Positions 1 through 9,727 of a stretch of 64,000 nt of DNA are shown piece after piece. The notes under the pieces were generated by a model that saw only the letters and a program-made list of their open reading frames with translations, made no database searches and was not told where the DNA came from. Positions within the stretch are counted from its first letter, which is position 1, and the number at the start of each line of letters is the position of its first letter. The DNA is taken from positions 1,612,001 through 1,676,000 of the forward strand of contig JAEHOE010000009.1 of the NCBI GenBank assembly GCA_016858145.1, given 5' to 3'. This DNA comes from Edaphochlamys debaryana (lineage: Eukaryota; Chlorophyta; Chlorophyceae; Chlamydomonadales). The translations under genes and the position numbers were made by a program.

Positions 1-2
1 GC

Positions 3-686
3 GGGGGCCCCGGCGGTGACTCAGCCAGCGGGCCCGCTTTGTTCACCTCGTTTGGAGATGCCCTGGACGGAGGCCGAAGCGGCGGAGGCCCTGGCGGGGA
101 CGGCTTCGGTCTGGGCTCAGAGGCAGCGGGTGCGGGGCTGCCGCCCCCAGGCTCCTTCAAGCCGCCCGGCCGCAGCCGCCTGTCCCGTACGGGAGCCTCC
201 GAGTACGACCCGTACGGCGACGAAGCGGACGACCAACCGTCAGAGCTGCCCACGCCGTCGCCCTTGGGCGCAGGTGGAGCTGGAGGTGGCGGGGGCATGT
301 TTAACGCGAGCATCCGCTCCCAGGCTTCCGCCAAGGATCGTCTAGGAACGAGCATTCGGTCGGCGGCGGATCGGTACGGTGGTGGAGGCCCGGGCGCCAC
401 GTCCGGGCTGGAGAGCAGCGGCAGCTCTACGGGCCTGGGAGGCCGGGGCAGGGGAGCCGGCGGCCAGGGTGGCGGAGGCGGGGGCGGAGGCAACAGCGAT
501 GAGTTTGGTCTGGGGGCCGAGGGCAGCACAGGAGGCGGCGGCGCGCGGTCTCCAGGAGCTGCGGGAGGGGGCGGGGCCGGTGGGGATGAGGGGCTGATTG
601 ACTATGACGATGCGGGTGTGGGAGGTGATGGGGAGGACGAGATTGACTATGGGCTGGGGGCGGAGGGCGGTGAGGACGACTTCTAG
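3..686 (+). CDS. C-terminal part of a Gly-rich, acidic-tailed protein (5' truncated by window edge)
   Basis: An open frame enters from the left edge and stops at TAG 684-686. No ATG-initiated start is needed, so this is read as the last exon, or part of it, of a gene that begins outside the window. The visible 227 or so residues are low complexity: Gly/Ser-rich runs, two similar segments around FNASIRSQASAKDRLGTSIR, and an acidic C-terminus built from repeated D-Y-D/D-Y-G motifs ending EGGEDDF. I recognise no catalytic domain. A CAG at 22-24 could be a splice acceptor, in which case the exon starts there. GC-rich third positions and a TGTAA signal about 480 bp downstream support a real gene end. 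Function unknown. Confidence 0.6.
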   Translation, partial: GGPGGDSASGPALFTSFGDALDGGRSGGGPGGDGFGLGSEAAGAGLPPPGSFKPPGRSRLSRTGASEYDPYGDEADDQPSELPTPSPLGAGGAGGGGGMFNASIRSQASAKDRLGTSIRSAADRYGGGGPGATSGLESSGSSTGLGGRGRGAGGQGGGGGGGGNSDEFGLGAEGSTGGGGARSPGAAGGGGAGGDEGLIDYDDAGVGGDGEDEIDYGLGAEGGEDDF

Positions 687-1185
687 ACGGATGGGTCAAG
701 GGGCAGGGCGGCGGGGAGGTTCGACTTGAGGGTTGGGAGGGAGGGTGAGGCAGGGCCAACGGCCGCGGCGTTTGGGGCGGGTGCTGGGGCTACTGGCTTG
801 CATCCTGCCCGCCGTCCTCCGCGCTAGCGCCGAGGTCTGGGTGACGAAGTTTGGCCTCAACGGCATCTTTCTCGACGCTTGATGTGGGTGGGGCCCCTCT
901 GTTGGGGAGGACGGGCGTGGACCCTACCGGCAAAGCTAGGGGCGGCGCGGAAGTGCGAGTACACTTGCCACGGCCCCGGCGAGGAAGATGGAATTGAGAG
1001 GTCGCGGGCCTGGCGGGGGGCTTCACGCAAGTAGTACAGCACGGCGCGCGCGGCACGCACTGCGGTCATGTAGGAGGAAGCCGGCTGAGGGTTTTCGAAA
1101 GCTGCATGTCAACGCTTCTTCTTGTTCCTGAGCGTAAGACTAGCCTTGCGCGTGGCCCAGGAACAGTGTAACGCTGCGTAGGGCG
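687..1185 (+). other. Probable 3' UTR of the left-edge gene
   Basis: Non-coding stretch between the stop codon and the first TGTAA downstream. Reading frames here on both strands are short and lack coding character. Confidence 0.5.
1167..1171 (+). terminator. TGTAA polyadenylation signal
   Basis: TGTAA is the usual poly(A) signal of Chlamydomonas nuclear genes. This is the first copy after the stop at 686. Confidence 0.5.
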
Positions 1186-1448
1186 TCCTCGCGATACAAC
1201 TCGGATTTCGCCACCCCACGCCTTACGGCGAGCAAGCGCTGTTCCCAACACCAGTCATGTAGAGAATGTCACCACGGGCAGGCTCTTCTGGGTGGGTGCG
1301 CGCAGCGCGGCCTCAAAGCTCCGGAAGAACGGCGCTAGAGGAGAACGGCGCCGAGGATTCTGCTTGCTGGCGCAGGGACCCAGGAGGCGCTGAACCGACG
1401 ACGCTAGCGCAAGCGGAGCAGTCGAGCGAAAAAGCGCACAGCGTGTCC

Positions 1449-3959
1449 ATGGCGACCGGCGACCGGACTGCACGCGACACGGTTCTGGAGCTGCGCGCGC
1501 AGTTCGACGCACAGCTTTTGCTGAGCAGGGAGCTTACCGCTCATCTCGACGGCATGCTGAATAGGGTGAGCTCGATCATCGGCAAGCGACGCGCGTTCGC
1601 CTCGCAGCACGGGCCCAGCGCGTGCGCAGAGAGAGAGCGGCATGTGTTTTACTCCTGGCACAAACCTCGGGCGGCCCGTGGCAAACTTAGTCCGCCACGT
1701 GGCTGGAAACCCTTTCCGTTGACCACCTGCTCCTGCCCCACGCAGGCTGCCCAGCTGCGGGACGTCCTAGAGCAAGCCCTGCAGACCCGCGCGGCGGCCT
1801 CAACCGATCGCCGCAAGACGCGGGCTGGCGGGGCCGGGGCGCCCTCCTTGTCAGCCGCCTCCCAAGGCAGCGACGGCGGGGCCGCGTCCATGGGTGCACT
1901 GGCAGGCATCAAGCGACGCCGCTCGGATACAGTCGGTGAAGCATACAGCCCAGCGCAGGATGGTGGTCTCGGTGGGGTGACGGGGCCGGAGGAGGGGGTC
2001 GCAGTCAAGCGCCAGGCCATCGGCTCGCCGGTGCCCGGCCCCTCGCCCTTCATGCCCTCCGCCCCGCCAGTGCCGGCGGCATGGCCTCAGCCGCTTGGCG
2101 GGGCGGCAGCGGGCGAAGCGCCGCCTCTGGACCAGACCCTGCAGCCCCGCCTGTCGTGCGGGCTGGGAGCCGGCCCTGGTGCTGCTCCCGCCGACCCAGT
2201 CCTGAGCGGCGCGAACAGCGCTGGCAAGAGCATGTGCAGCGCTGCCAGCAACAGCAGCGGGTCTGGCGGATCTGGCAAAGTCCAGATCCAGCCACCACCA
2301 GCTCTGCTGCCCCAGCCCGCCCCCCAGCCTCAGGGGCAGGCACATGCGCAGCCCTGCTTGCCCCCGCTCCCCGCCGTGCCTGCTTGGGGGTCTGCCGCCG
2401 CCGGCAATTGCGCCGCCGTCACGCAAGCGCAACAGCAGCAGCAGCTGTTGCAGCTGCAGCACCTCAGCACCCTTGCGGTGCCGCCCTCCACCGCTACAGG
2501 CGGAGCGGAAGGGAAGGAGGTGTCTCCGCCGCCGCCCCAGCCCCAGACGCCCTCCAAGCGTGCCAGCGCGAGCACGCAACAGGCGGCCAAGCAGGCCCCC
2601 AGCACCTCGCGCAAGCCCAAGCCGTCCAGCAAGCAGCAGCTCAAGCTGCAGCAGGCGGCGCTACAGGCCCAGATCCACCAGCAACAGCTAGATCAGCTGT
2701 TGCAGCTGCAGCGCCTGCAAGCACAACAGCAGCAGCTCTTGCAGCAGCAGCAGCAGCTGTTGCGGCACCGCGCGCAGGAGGCCGCACTTCGGCACCAGCA
2801 GGCGGCGCGCTGCTCGTCCAGCGGCCAGGCCCAGTCAGGCCCAGCACCAGGCCCAGCGCAGGCCCCTGCCGGGCCCGTTGATGGCCTCGCCGCTGTGGCC
2901 TTCCTGCCGCCGCCTCCACTACCGGGCGCCAGTAGCCCGGTCAAGCCGGGCATTGCCGCCCTGCTGCCTGCCGGGCCCTTGCCCACGCTCACCAGCGCCA
3001 TGCCGCCGCCTGCCTCTGCACCGCTGAGCCTTGCGCGCATCAACGGCGGATTGGGCCCAAACGCGGCCCTAGCTGTACGGCCTTTCACGGGCGTCCACAT
3101 GGGAATGGTTGCGGACGGGATCGCGACGAGGTCGCTGGCAACAGGCCCCGTGTCAGCTGCAGCTCCCGCGCTGGCGCCGGCAGCGGTAGCGGCAGCGGCA
3201 CCCATGGCCCTGTCTAGCTTCTTCGGCGGAGCGGTGGGGGGAGCGGCCGGGACCGCGAGCGCTGCGGCTATCGGAGCAGCGCACGCCGCAGCGGCAGCGG
3301 TGGCCGCGCGAGCTGCGGCCGCGGCGCCGGGCCCAGGCGTGGCGCTCTCGCCCGCCTGCAGCGGCGGCTTTCCCTTGGCCGCTGCGCCGTGTGCGCTGGT
3401 GCCTGCCTCAAGCGCCGGTGCGCCCAGCTGCAGCGCCGGCGGAAGCTACAGCGCCGGGCCCAGCCCCAACCCCGCGGCCAGCCCCGGCCCCGCGCCGAGC
3501 CCCGGGCTACAGCCGTCCCCCATGATGCCCTCGGGCCCGGCGTCAACCTCCGTCTCTTCCATGGGTCCCACTCCCACGCTTAGCGGCGGCGTATGCAGCA
3601 CGGGCGCTGCCTGCGCGCCTGCAGCCGCCCACGCCTCGGTTTCTAGCGGCGCCGGCGCTGCGGTTCCCACGACCGTGGGCCTGGTGGGGGCCCCTCTGGG
3701 CCTGGGCCTGGGCATCGGCGCCGGAGTGCGTGCCGGGGCTGCGGCCGGGGCGGTGGCGGGGCAGGGCGTGGGGCAGGTCCTTCCGGGCCCCATCGCGTTG
3801 GGCTTGGCGGCACAGCTCGTGCAACTGGCGCAACTGCAGGTTAAAGCTGCCGGTGGCCAACCGGGCGCGATCGTCACACCGCAGCAGATGCAGGCCGTAC
3901 AGCACTTGCTGCAACAGCACTTGCTGCAGCAGTCGCAGTCCAAGCAGCAGCAGCAGTAG
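1449..3959 (+). CDS. Gln/Ala/Pro-rich probable nuclear protein, 776 aa, two exons
   Basis: Exon 1 is 1449-1565 and exon 2 is 1746-3959. The 180-nt intron starts GTGAG and ends CGCAG; because 180 is divisible by three, the unspliced frame also stays open, but the intron reads as non-protein-like. The ATG at 1449 is preferred over a longer upstream frame because the predicted amphipathic helix starts just after it. Residues 1-58 or so form a helical, heptad-like segment. A basic KRRR cluster follows (possible nuclear localisation). Then come long Gln-rich stretches with QQQLLQLQ-type repeats, Ala and Pro runs, and a second Gln/Leu-rich segment at the C-terminus. This composition is typical of algal transcriptional co-regulators or Mediator-like subunits, but I see no diagnostic domain, so that role is only a guess. 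Confidence 0.72.
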   Translation: MATGDRTARDTVLELRAQFDAQLLLSRELTAHLDGMLNRVSSIIGKRRAFASQHGPSACAERERHVFYSWHKPRAARGKLSPPRGWKPFPLTTCSCPTQAAQLRDVLEQALQTRAAASTDRRKTRAGGAGAPSLSAASQGSDGGAASMGALAGIKRRRSDTVGEAYSPAQDGGLGGVTGPEEGVAVKRQAIGSPVPGPSPFMPSAPPVPAAWPQPLGGAAAGEAPPLDQTLQPRLSCGLGAGPGAAPADPVLSGANSAGKSMCSAASNSSGSGGSGKVQIQPPPALLPQPAPQPQGQAHAQPCLPPLPAVPAWGSAAAGNCAAVTQAQQQQQLLQLQHLSTLAVPPSTATGGAEGKEVSPPPPQPQTPSKRASASTQQAAKQAPSTSRKPKPSSKQQLKLQQAALQAQIHQQQLDQLLQLQRLQAQQQQLLQQQQQLLRHRAQEAALRHQQAARCSSSGQAQSGPAPGPAQAPAGPVDGLAAVAFLPPPPLPGASSPVKPGIAALLPAGPLPTLTSAMPPPASAPLSLARINGGLGPNAALAVRPFTGVHMGMVADGIATRSLATGPVSAAAPALAPAAVAAAAPMALSSFFGGAVGGAAGTASAAAIGAAHAAAAAVAARAAAAAPGPGVALSPACSGGFPLAAAPCALVPASSAGAPSCSAGGSYSAGPSPNPAASPGPAPSPGLQPSPMMPSGPASTSVSSMGPTPTLSGGVCSTGAACAPAAAHASVSSGAGAAVPTTVGLVGAPLGLGLGIGAGVRAGAAAGAVAGQGVGQVLPGPIALGLAAQLVQLAQLQVKAAGGQPGAIVTPQQMQAVQHLLQQHLLQQSQSKQQQQ

Positions 3960-5390
3960 CGGCAGCAGCAAGAACATCGCGCGGGCTGGAGGCACGTTTT
4001 CTCTCAGCCCGGTCAGGGTAATGCAAAGGAGAGACGCAAGCGTCGGAACCTGGGAAATGCAATTGCTAGTGAAACCATGTACTCGACTCGGGGGCAAGCC
4101 ACCAGCATACGTGTCAAGCGTTCGGTTCGGTTTGGTGCACGAGGGCAGGCATGTTTGGGCGCGTGCAATGTCAAGGTATAAGGCGTTCATTTCGTTCAAT
4201 CTGGGGTGCAGCGGCTGAAGAACGCATGTCGGGCACTCGGGGGCATTGGGTGCAGTGCGCGGCGCATTGCCGGCGAGGTAGAGGGCGTGTGAAAGGCTGC
4301 ACGTTTGGAGACGCACCAGCGTTGGATGACACGAAGCAATGCGGTGGCGGTTTGGTCTGCCGGGTTCGTTTGTGTCTGGAGTGGCCTGTATCCTGAAGCT
4401 CCGGCTTGCGGGCCAAGGGCAGCGACGGATTTAGTTTGCGTCTTATTTCATGTGCACCCTGACTATTTATGCCGATTCCCGGCCTGCAATCTCCGAAGTC
4501 CGAACACCACATTAACGCCGTAGGCGTCGCTCTGTTTGCTCGAGGAGAGGCGCACCGAGGTGTGCGTCCAAAAGCGTTTACGTCTTCCGCCGCTTGCCAG
4601 CTGCACCCCCGGATGCTCCAGGTTTTGGTGCGGGCTGTCTCTCGTTGCGCGGCCTTGCGCGTGGGCTTGAGTTACGGCCAGTGCATGCACGCATGGTTCC
4701 GTCCGTACCGATACAGCATAGTTAGGGCAAAATTCTTGGAGGTCCCCTCTAGATGGCGGCGGTCACCAGGCTCCAGTGCGTGACGTTACCGAGCTTGTTG
4801 GTTTGTGCTAGAGATACAGGGTATTGATGGTGCGTGGCCCGGGGGACGCCATGACTCTTGCGTCCGGGCAGGCTTGGGGGAGCCACCGGAAGTTGGGTCG
4901 GTGCGCTGACCCTTCAGCCGGCGCTAGCATTGTTTTGTTGTTGCGGCCTCCGAGGGTTGCTTTCTCCGGGTGGCCCATGTTGGCCCTTGTTAGGCCTTGT
5001 GCAGAGACAAAGGCTGCCCTTCCAGCTGCCTGAGGGCTCTGGCGTCTGGGCTAGTGTACTACTACTACGGGCGGTTGCGTTGCGAGGGGCAAGGGTGTGG
5101 AGGGGGCGCTGGCCTGCCCTCCACAAGGTTACTAGAGTGCCGGTAGGCTGTTGCGGTGGGTGCTCGTACCGTATTGCGCTAGTAGGGCTTCAGCTGACTC
5201 AGTATGCGTGGACGACGGGTTAACGTAGGTAAAGCGGAAGTGCGTATCCGGCATAAAGGCGCTGGTCGTGGCTGACCGGGCATAAAGGCATTTGGCCAGG
5301 GTACATACCCAGTCAGCTAGGCCGCATGCAGTGTGGACGCCGCCAGTGCGGCTGTCTGCCCACCCTTGCTTGTAATAACGGAAGCATGGA
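3960..5390 (+). other. Probable long 3' UTR of the Gln-rich gene
   Basis: No convincing coding frame on either strand. The first TGTAA after the stop lies 1.4 kb downstream, so either this 3' UTR is long or the gene uses a variant signal nearer the stop. Confidence 0.4.
5371..5375 (+). terminator. TGTAA polyadenylation signal
   Basis: First TGTAA downstream of the Gln-rich gene. Long distance, hence modest confidence. Confidence 0.35.
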
Positions 5391-6950
5391 CGCTCCCGTT
5401 CCAACCCCACAAGACGTTACGAGTCAGGTTGCAGCCACCAAATTGTACCCCCAGGGCCAACTGCGTGTGATCCTGCGACAGGCGTCAGCTGGCTCCGATC
5501 CAGGCATCTCTTACCGTACCGGTAGCGAGGGGCACAGGCAGGGTGAGTGATCGGCCCAGCGCTCAGGCATCTCGACAGACATCTCACTCCGACAGGTTGC
5601 AACACGGCCTCCCCTCCTTCCCGGTCACATCCGCAACCTGCGGATGAAGTGCCGTCTGCCATGCATGCAACAGCGCCCCGTGCCAGGCGCTCCATCCCGT
5701 GCACACCGCCGCCGGTGCAACCCAAATAAAGTCCAGTCCTGCCCTCCCGCACTGCCCAGTGCCCACACATGGGTGATGGGTCACAACCACACGGACAAGT
5801 GCCTGGCATGCGATACAGTACTAGGCGCTGCCCGTACGACAAACTGCACGACCTGTTCCAACCCACGCAACTACTCGCAACGCCGTAACCATGCCCAGCC
5901 GCTTGGCAATGCCATGGAGTGCGTTTGGCCTGAAGAGCCGCACACCGCCTTCGTTCTCTACAGCGTTAGTGCGGCACCGCGGGCGCCCCGCGGCCGCCTG
6001 CCTGCCCTCCGCGCGCGCGGCCTGGCGCTCGCGGCGGCCCTTACTCCGTCCTGGCCCGTCCAGCCTTCATTCTGGCCCGTCCAGCCCTCATTCCGGCCCG
6101 TCCAGCCCTCGACGCCACGCTAGCAGGCGCGGCCGCCAGCCCGCCTTGTTGAGTGTCGACGACACGACAGCACACAGCAGTACACGGCATCCCGTGCACG
6201 AATCACTAGGCATGCGACACCCACGCAGTTTTGGTGCCCAGCAGCACACATTCACACGGTCCTGAACTGGTGCCCACATGCAAGCGTCCAACGAGGAAAG
6301 ACAACAAGTTACTGGGTATCGGCCTCACGCGGCATCGGTACCCAACGCGACCAGGGGAGATCCGTCTTCCTGATCAGCCAATGCGGGTCCCAACCGGTGC
6401 CCGCATGCATACAGTGCCAGAATAGGACAAAACCTAAACCCCAAACCACAGAGGACACACTGGTGAGCAGGAGCAAACGCACTCCGCCACCGCAAACCAC
6501 TGGAGTTGGGTGGGCAACCCTTGCAAGCCAACAACATCCGCCATGCTATGCAATGCCCATGCAGCTTCCCCACCTTTATGCTCCTAGCCCATGCCCACGC
6601 AACCATCGCTTAGTGCAATAGCAGTGCAGCCAGTACTTCAGTGTGCGTGCGAGCTAGCGCGTGCGTTGTCTTGCCAAAGGGCCGCAGCGATCCCGCACAA
6701 CCCATCCCAGGCGCCTCCCCCAGTTGACCTTCGCTTCGTTGTCTCACGTACCCCTTCCGCCTCCCCTTCCCCACCTGTGGACTACCTGCCGTTCAGCTTG
6801 AACCGAACCCCACCGCTCATGTGCCCACATGCCCGCCACAAAGGCGGAGCCAATCCCGTATCCGCGGAGCAGAGTTCGAGCCGTCACCAGGCCGCCGGTT
6901 GGTACACCAAACGGTAGATGTGCTGGAGCGGAGGCAGCAGGGTGAGCCCG
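5391..6950. other. Convergent intergenic region and minus-strand 3' UTR
   Basis: Lies between two genes whose 3' ends face each other. It should hold the 3' UTR of the minus-strand gene ending at 6951, but I find no TTACA (TGTAA on the minus strand) here. Short frames lack coding character. The only structure seen is the small tandem repeat at 6051-6113. Confidence 0.4.
6051..6113. repeat. Three-copy 21-bp tandem repeat
   Basis: Three consecutive near-identical 21-bp units beginning CTGGCCCGTCCAGCC and ending TCATT or similar. Too short and without spacers, so not a CRISPR array. Confidence 0.8.
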
Positions 6951-8201
6951 TCAGGCCTTGTCCCGCTTCCGCTTCCTGAAGGGGCAGTCGTAGCCGTACG
7001 ACAGCGCCAGGGAGGGGTGGTTCTCGCAGAAGAAGAGGCACTCCGGTCCGCACTCCTGAGGGGGGGTGAGGGGAGATACGGTGCGTGAGGGGACGAGGCA
7101 AAGAGTGGAGTGCAAGGATGGCGGCGCAGGCAGGCCTGAGCCCTTGCCCCTGATCGCAGGTACCCTCACAGACCGCTTGCGCCCCCGGCTTTGCAACTCA
7201 CCATGCGCGGGAGAAACCCCTCCCCGTCGCCCGTTACTCTCTGCCCCCCTCCCCACTGGCCCACTCACCCCATCAGCCCATCACCCATCTTCCCCCTCTC
7301 CTCACGCAACCTCACTCAGCACCTGTCCCTTCCCCACTCACGTCAGCACCCCCGAAGCCGTTGTGGCTCTCATCACGTGGATCGTCCGTCTCCCCGTACG
7401 GCCCCGGGGCCTGCAGCAGCGTCCGCCGGCCGCTGTTGGCCGCGGCGGAGGCGGCCCCGCGGAGCAGTCGGCCGCGGAGGCCGCGGGCTGTGGGCAGAAG
7501 GCCGCCGCCGTCAAGTGCAGCGGCAGAGGGGGTGCGGGCGGTGCTGTCGGCTGCGGCGGGAGTGGTGGTGTGGCTGGCGCTGGTGGCCCTGTTGAGGGGG
7601 AAGGGGTATGGGGGAGGGGCAGGAAGGAGGGGACGGGCTGACGAAGGTCCGTGTCGGGGGATGGGGCCGCCCCTTCCCTGCGGCTTGGCATATCCCTACC
7701 GCCCCGCCCCGCCCTGTTGCCCTCTTGCTGCCCCCTGCCGAGCTTCAGCCCCGCCCCGCCGCTACTGGACTCCTCGGCTCACGGCGTGCGCTGGTGCTCT
7801 CTGCCCTCGAGCGGCGGCGTTTCCGGCGAGGCCCGCGCCGCTCCCGGGCCGCCGCCGGCCGCGGCGCCCGCACCCAGGCCCTGGCTGGACCCCAGGTCGC
7901 AGTTGGAGGCACCCACCACCACAGAGCGGGTGGTGCCGCCGCCCTGGCCTTGGCCCTGGCCTTGGATGGCCGCGTCGGGGACGCCTTGCGGCAGCGGCGC
8001 TGGCGCGCGTTCCGCGAGGACGGCCATGGGGCCCGCCAGCAGCAGCAGCAGAAGAGCCACGGCGAGGCCCAGGCTCAGGCTAGCGCCGGGGCGCGGCAGC
8101 AGAGTCCGCCGCGGCGGGCCGGGCCTGGGCGCGCCGCGGCGCCGGGCCCTGCCGCTCGGTCCGGCGCTGCAAAGGGCGTTGTGATGCGTCGCCATGATCA
8201 T
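6951..8201 (-). CDS. Small membrane-anchored protein with Cys-rich C-terminus, 256 aa, three exons
   Basis: Exons (minus strand) are 8201-7783, 7588-7342 and 7055-6951, with GTGAG donors, AG acceptors and phases 2, 0 that join exactly. Two in-frame ATGs are available (8201 and 8195). Residues 1-40 are Arg/Pro-rich and basic. Residues 41-63 or so (SLSLGLAVALLLLLLAG and following) form a single hydrophobic segment, suggesting a type II signal anchor or an organelle-targeted membrane protein. The middle is Gln/Gly/Ala/Thr-rich. The last exon is the most ordered part: CGPECLFFCENH, a short hydrophobic stretch, then CPFRKRKR and the stop. The four cysteines could bind metal or form disulfides. I do not recognise the family. 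It is divergent from FOX1, so a shared regulatory region is possible. Confidence 0.7.
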
Positions 8202-9193
8202 GCTATGCGTGTGCGTGTGTGCGTCGAAGCGATTACGTGCTTGTCGGCAAAGAAGAGGAAGGGTTCCTGGTGCGCGCGTGTAGCGCGTGCTGGCTCGCCG
8301 CGGTGCCGAGGCGGCATGCTCTCCCGGAACAAGGTTGACGCCGAAGCCCCCGTGCGCAAAAGCACAGCGAGCGCTCTACTCTGTCGCGCTGCCAGCGCTT
8401 TCGGTGCGATGAAGCCAACGTTTGTCTAAGGCTGTTCGCGACATGACTGCTACCCGCGGACCGCGGTGCCCGTCCGCAAGATTGCTATGGCCCGCCTGAA
8501 ACCCCGACTGTCGAGTGCTGTAGTGAGGAGTCACTGGGCGTGTTGGGCCAGCAGCCTTGCTAGCGGCAAAGTCCTGTGCTCCGCACAGGGCGGGTGAGGT
8601 GGAGGGGGGCGGGGAAAGAGTGGTGTGTATGTGCACACGCGTAAGCGCCTGACCCGCCTGACTCGACACTGCACCTCACTGCACACTGCGCTCCTTTGCG
8701 TTGAGGAATGGCTCGACGCGGACCTGGAACCCCGACATGGAATGCAACATTCGAAGGGGTCCCTTGTACGTTGTCTCTGCGCCCCAACCCAAAAGCTTTG
8801 CTGTGACACAGCACATGTCGCTGCGGCAACAGGGGCTTCAAAACGGCGTGCGGACAAGGTCGCGACCCGGGACCGGCCGTGTGGCCTCCCAGTCCTCGGC
8901 ATACAGTTTTCCCCACAAGTCACCTGGGTTTGAATAGCAGTGGGTTATGCGTATGCATAGAGGCAGACGCGGACCAGACTGCCCGGACACGCGCGGGCTG
9001 TGCAAGACACGCGCCTTGCCGATGCGGGCACAAGGCCGGCCCTCTTTTGCGTGCATCCACAAGTGCCATCTCTATACAAAGAAGGCGGCGCACGCACCCA
9101 ACTCATTAGCCCGAGCAGTCGCGCTCTATGACTTGCGCACGCCGGCACTCTCGCCCCCTGCAACCCTCGGCACCATACTGAGACTGCAGCTGT

Positions 9194-9201
9194 CACACGC
9201 G
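9194..9201 (+). promoter_or_regulatory. Overlapping CACACG/CACGCG, candidate iron-response elements
   Basis: CACACG (9194-9199) and CACGCG (9196-9201) overlap, 527 bp upstream of the FOX1 ATG. The same hexamers are the iron-response elements reported for the C. reinhardtii FOX1 promoter. In a GC-rich genome such hexamers occur by chance, so this is tentative. Confidence 0.2.
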
Positions 9202-9422
9202 TCGCATACCTACCTTGAAATCTAGCGGGAGTGTTGCGGGAGCTATCGTGTGTGGCGTCGTTCCGAGGAGGCAATTCCTCGGAGCCGTCAACTGAACGCG
9301 TGAGTCGGGCGCTGCGGTCGCTCGCGTTGTCTCAGCGGGGTAGCGACGGGTGTCACGGTCATGCTCGAGGGCACGTATCCCGAAAGGGCGCTGAACACGG
9401 CAAGCGGACTACGAGTGCATGG

Positions 9423-9562
9423 CACACGCCATCCGGCCGCCAGCGCGCCTCGGCTTGTGGGCACCTGACCGTGCGTCTAGCAGAAGGAAGCATACGCCGT
9501 GTTGAATCAACCATACCTCGCGACAGCTCTCGAAACCCCTGTGCTCGACGTCCCGGCACGCG
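9423..9562 (+). promoter_or_regulatory. CACACG (9423) and CACGCG (9557) upstream of FOX1, candidate iron-response pair
   Basis: Same order as in the C. reinhardtii FOX1 promoter as I recall it, but about 134 bp apart instead of about 22. They lie 305 and 171 bp upstream of the ATG. Chance occurrence cannot be excluded. Confidence 0.22.
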
Positions 9563-9727
9563 CCCCTTCCCCCCGTCGGTCCCCGCAGCGCTGGTGTGGA
9601 CCCTCTGGCGGCCAGTGGCCCCGGCCTGCATCCCCTTTCCACCGGCGAGCTCCTCGCTCCAGCAGCTCTTCACAGCACCAGCAGCTAGCGCACGCCAGAC
9701 CCGTGCCGTCTGACGCAGCTCGGCAAC

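Larger units (their letters stand above)
8202..9727. promoter_or_regulatory. Divergent promoter region between the small membrane protein gene and FOX1
   Basis: About 1.5 kb without a supportable gene; it should contain both 5' UTRs and promoters. I see no clear TATA box. Motifs resembling the iron-response elements described for C. reinhardtii FOX1 (CACACG and CACGCG) occur here and are listed separately. Confidence 0.45.

Noticed and set aside
1266..1448. 5' extension of the Gln-rich gene to an upstream ATG
   Set aside because: The added residues are unlike the protein, and the ATG at 1449 directly precedes the structured N-terminal helix; kept only as a remote alternative.
6051..6113. Short repeats considered as a CRISPR array
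   Set aside because: Units are directly adjacent, without spacers, in a eukaryotic genome.
9231..9713. 160-codon frame just upstream of FOX1
   Set aside because: Starts from a non-ATG codon in the listing, has no coding character and lies in the FOX1 promoter/5' UTR.
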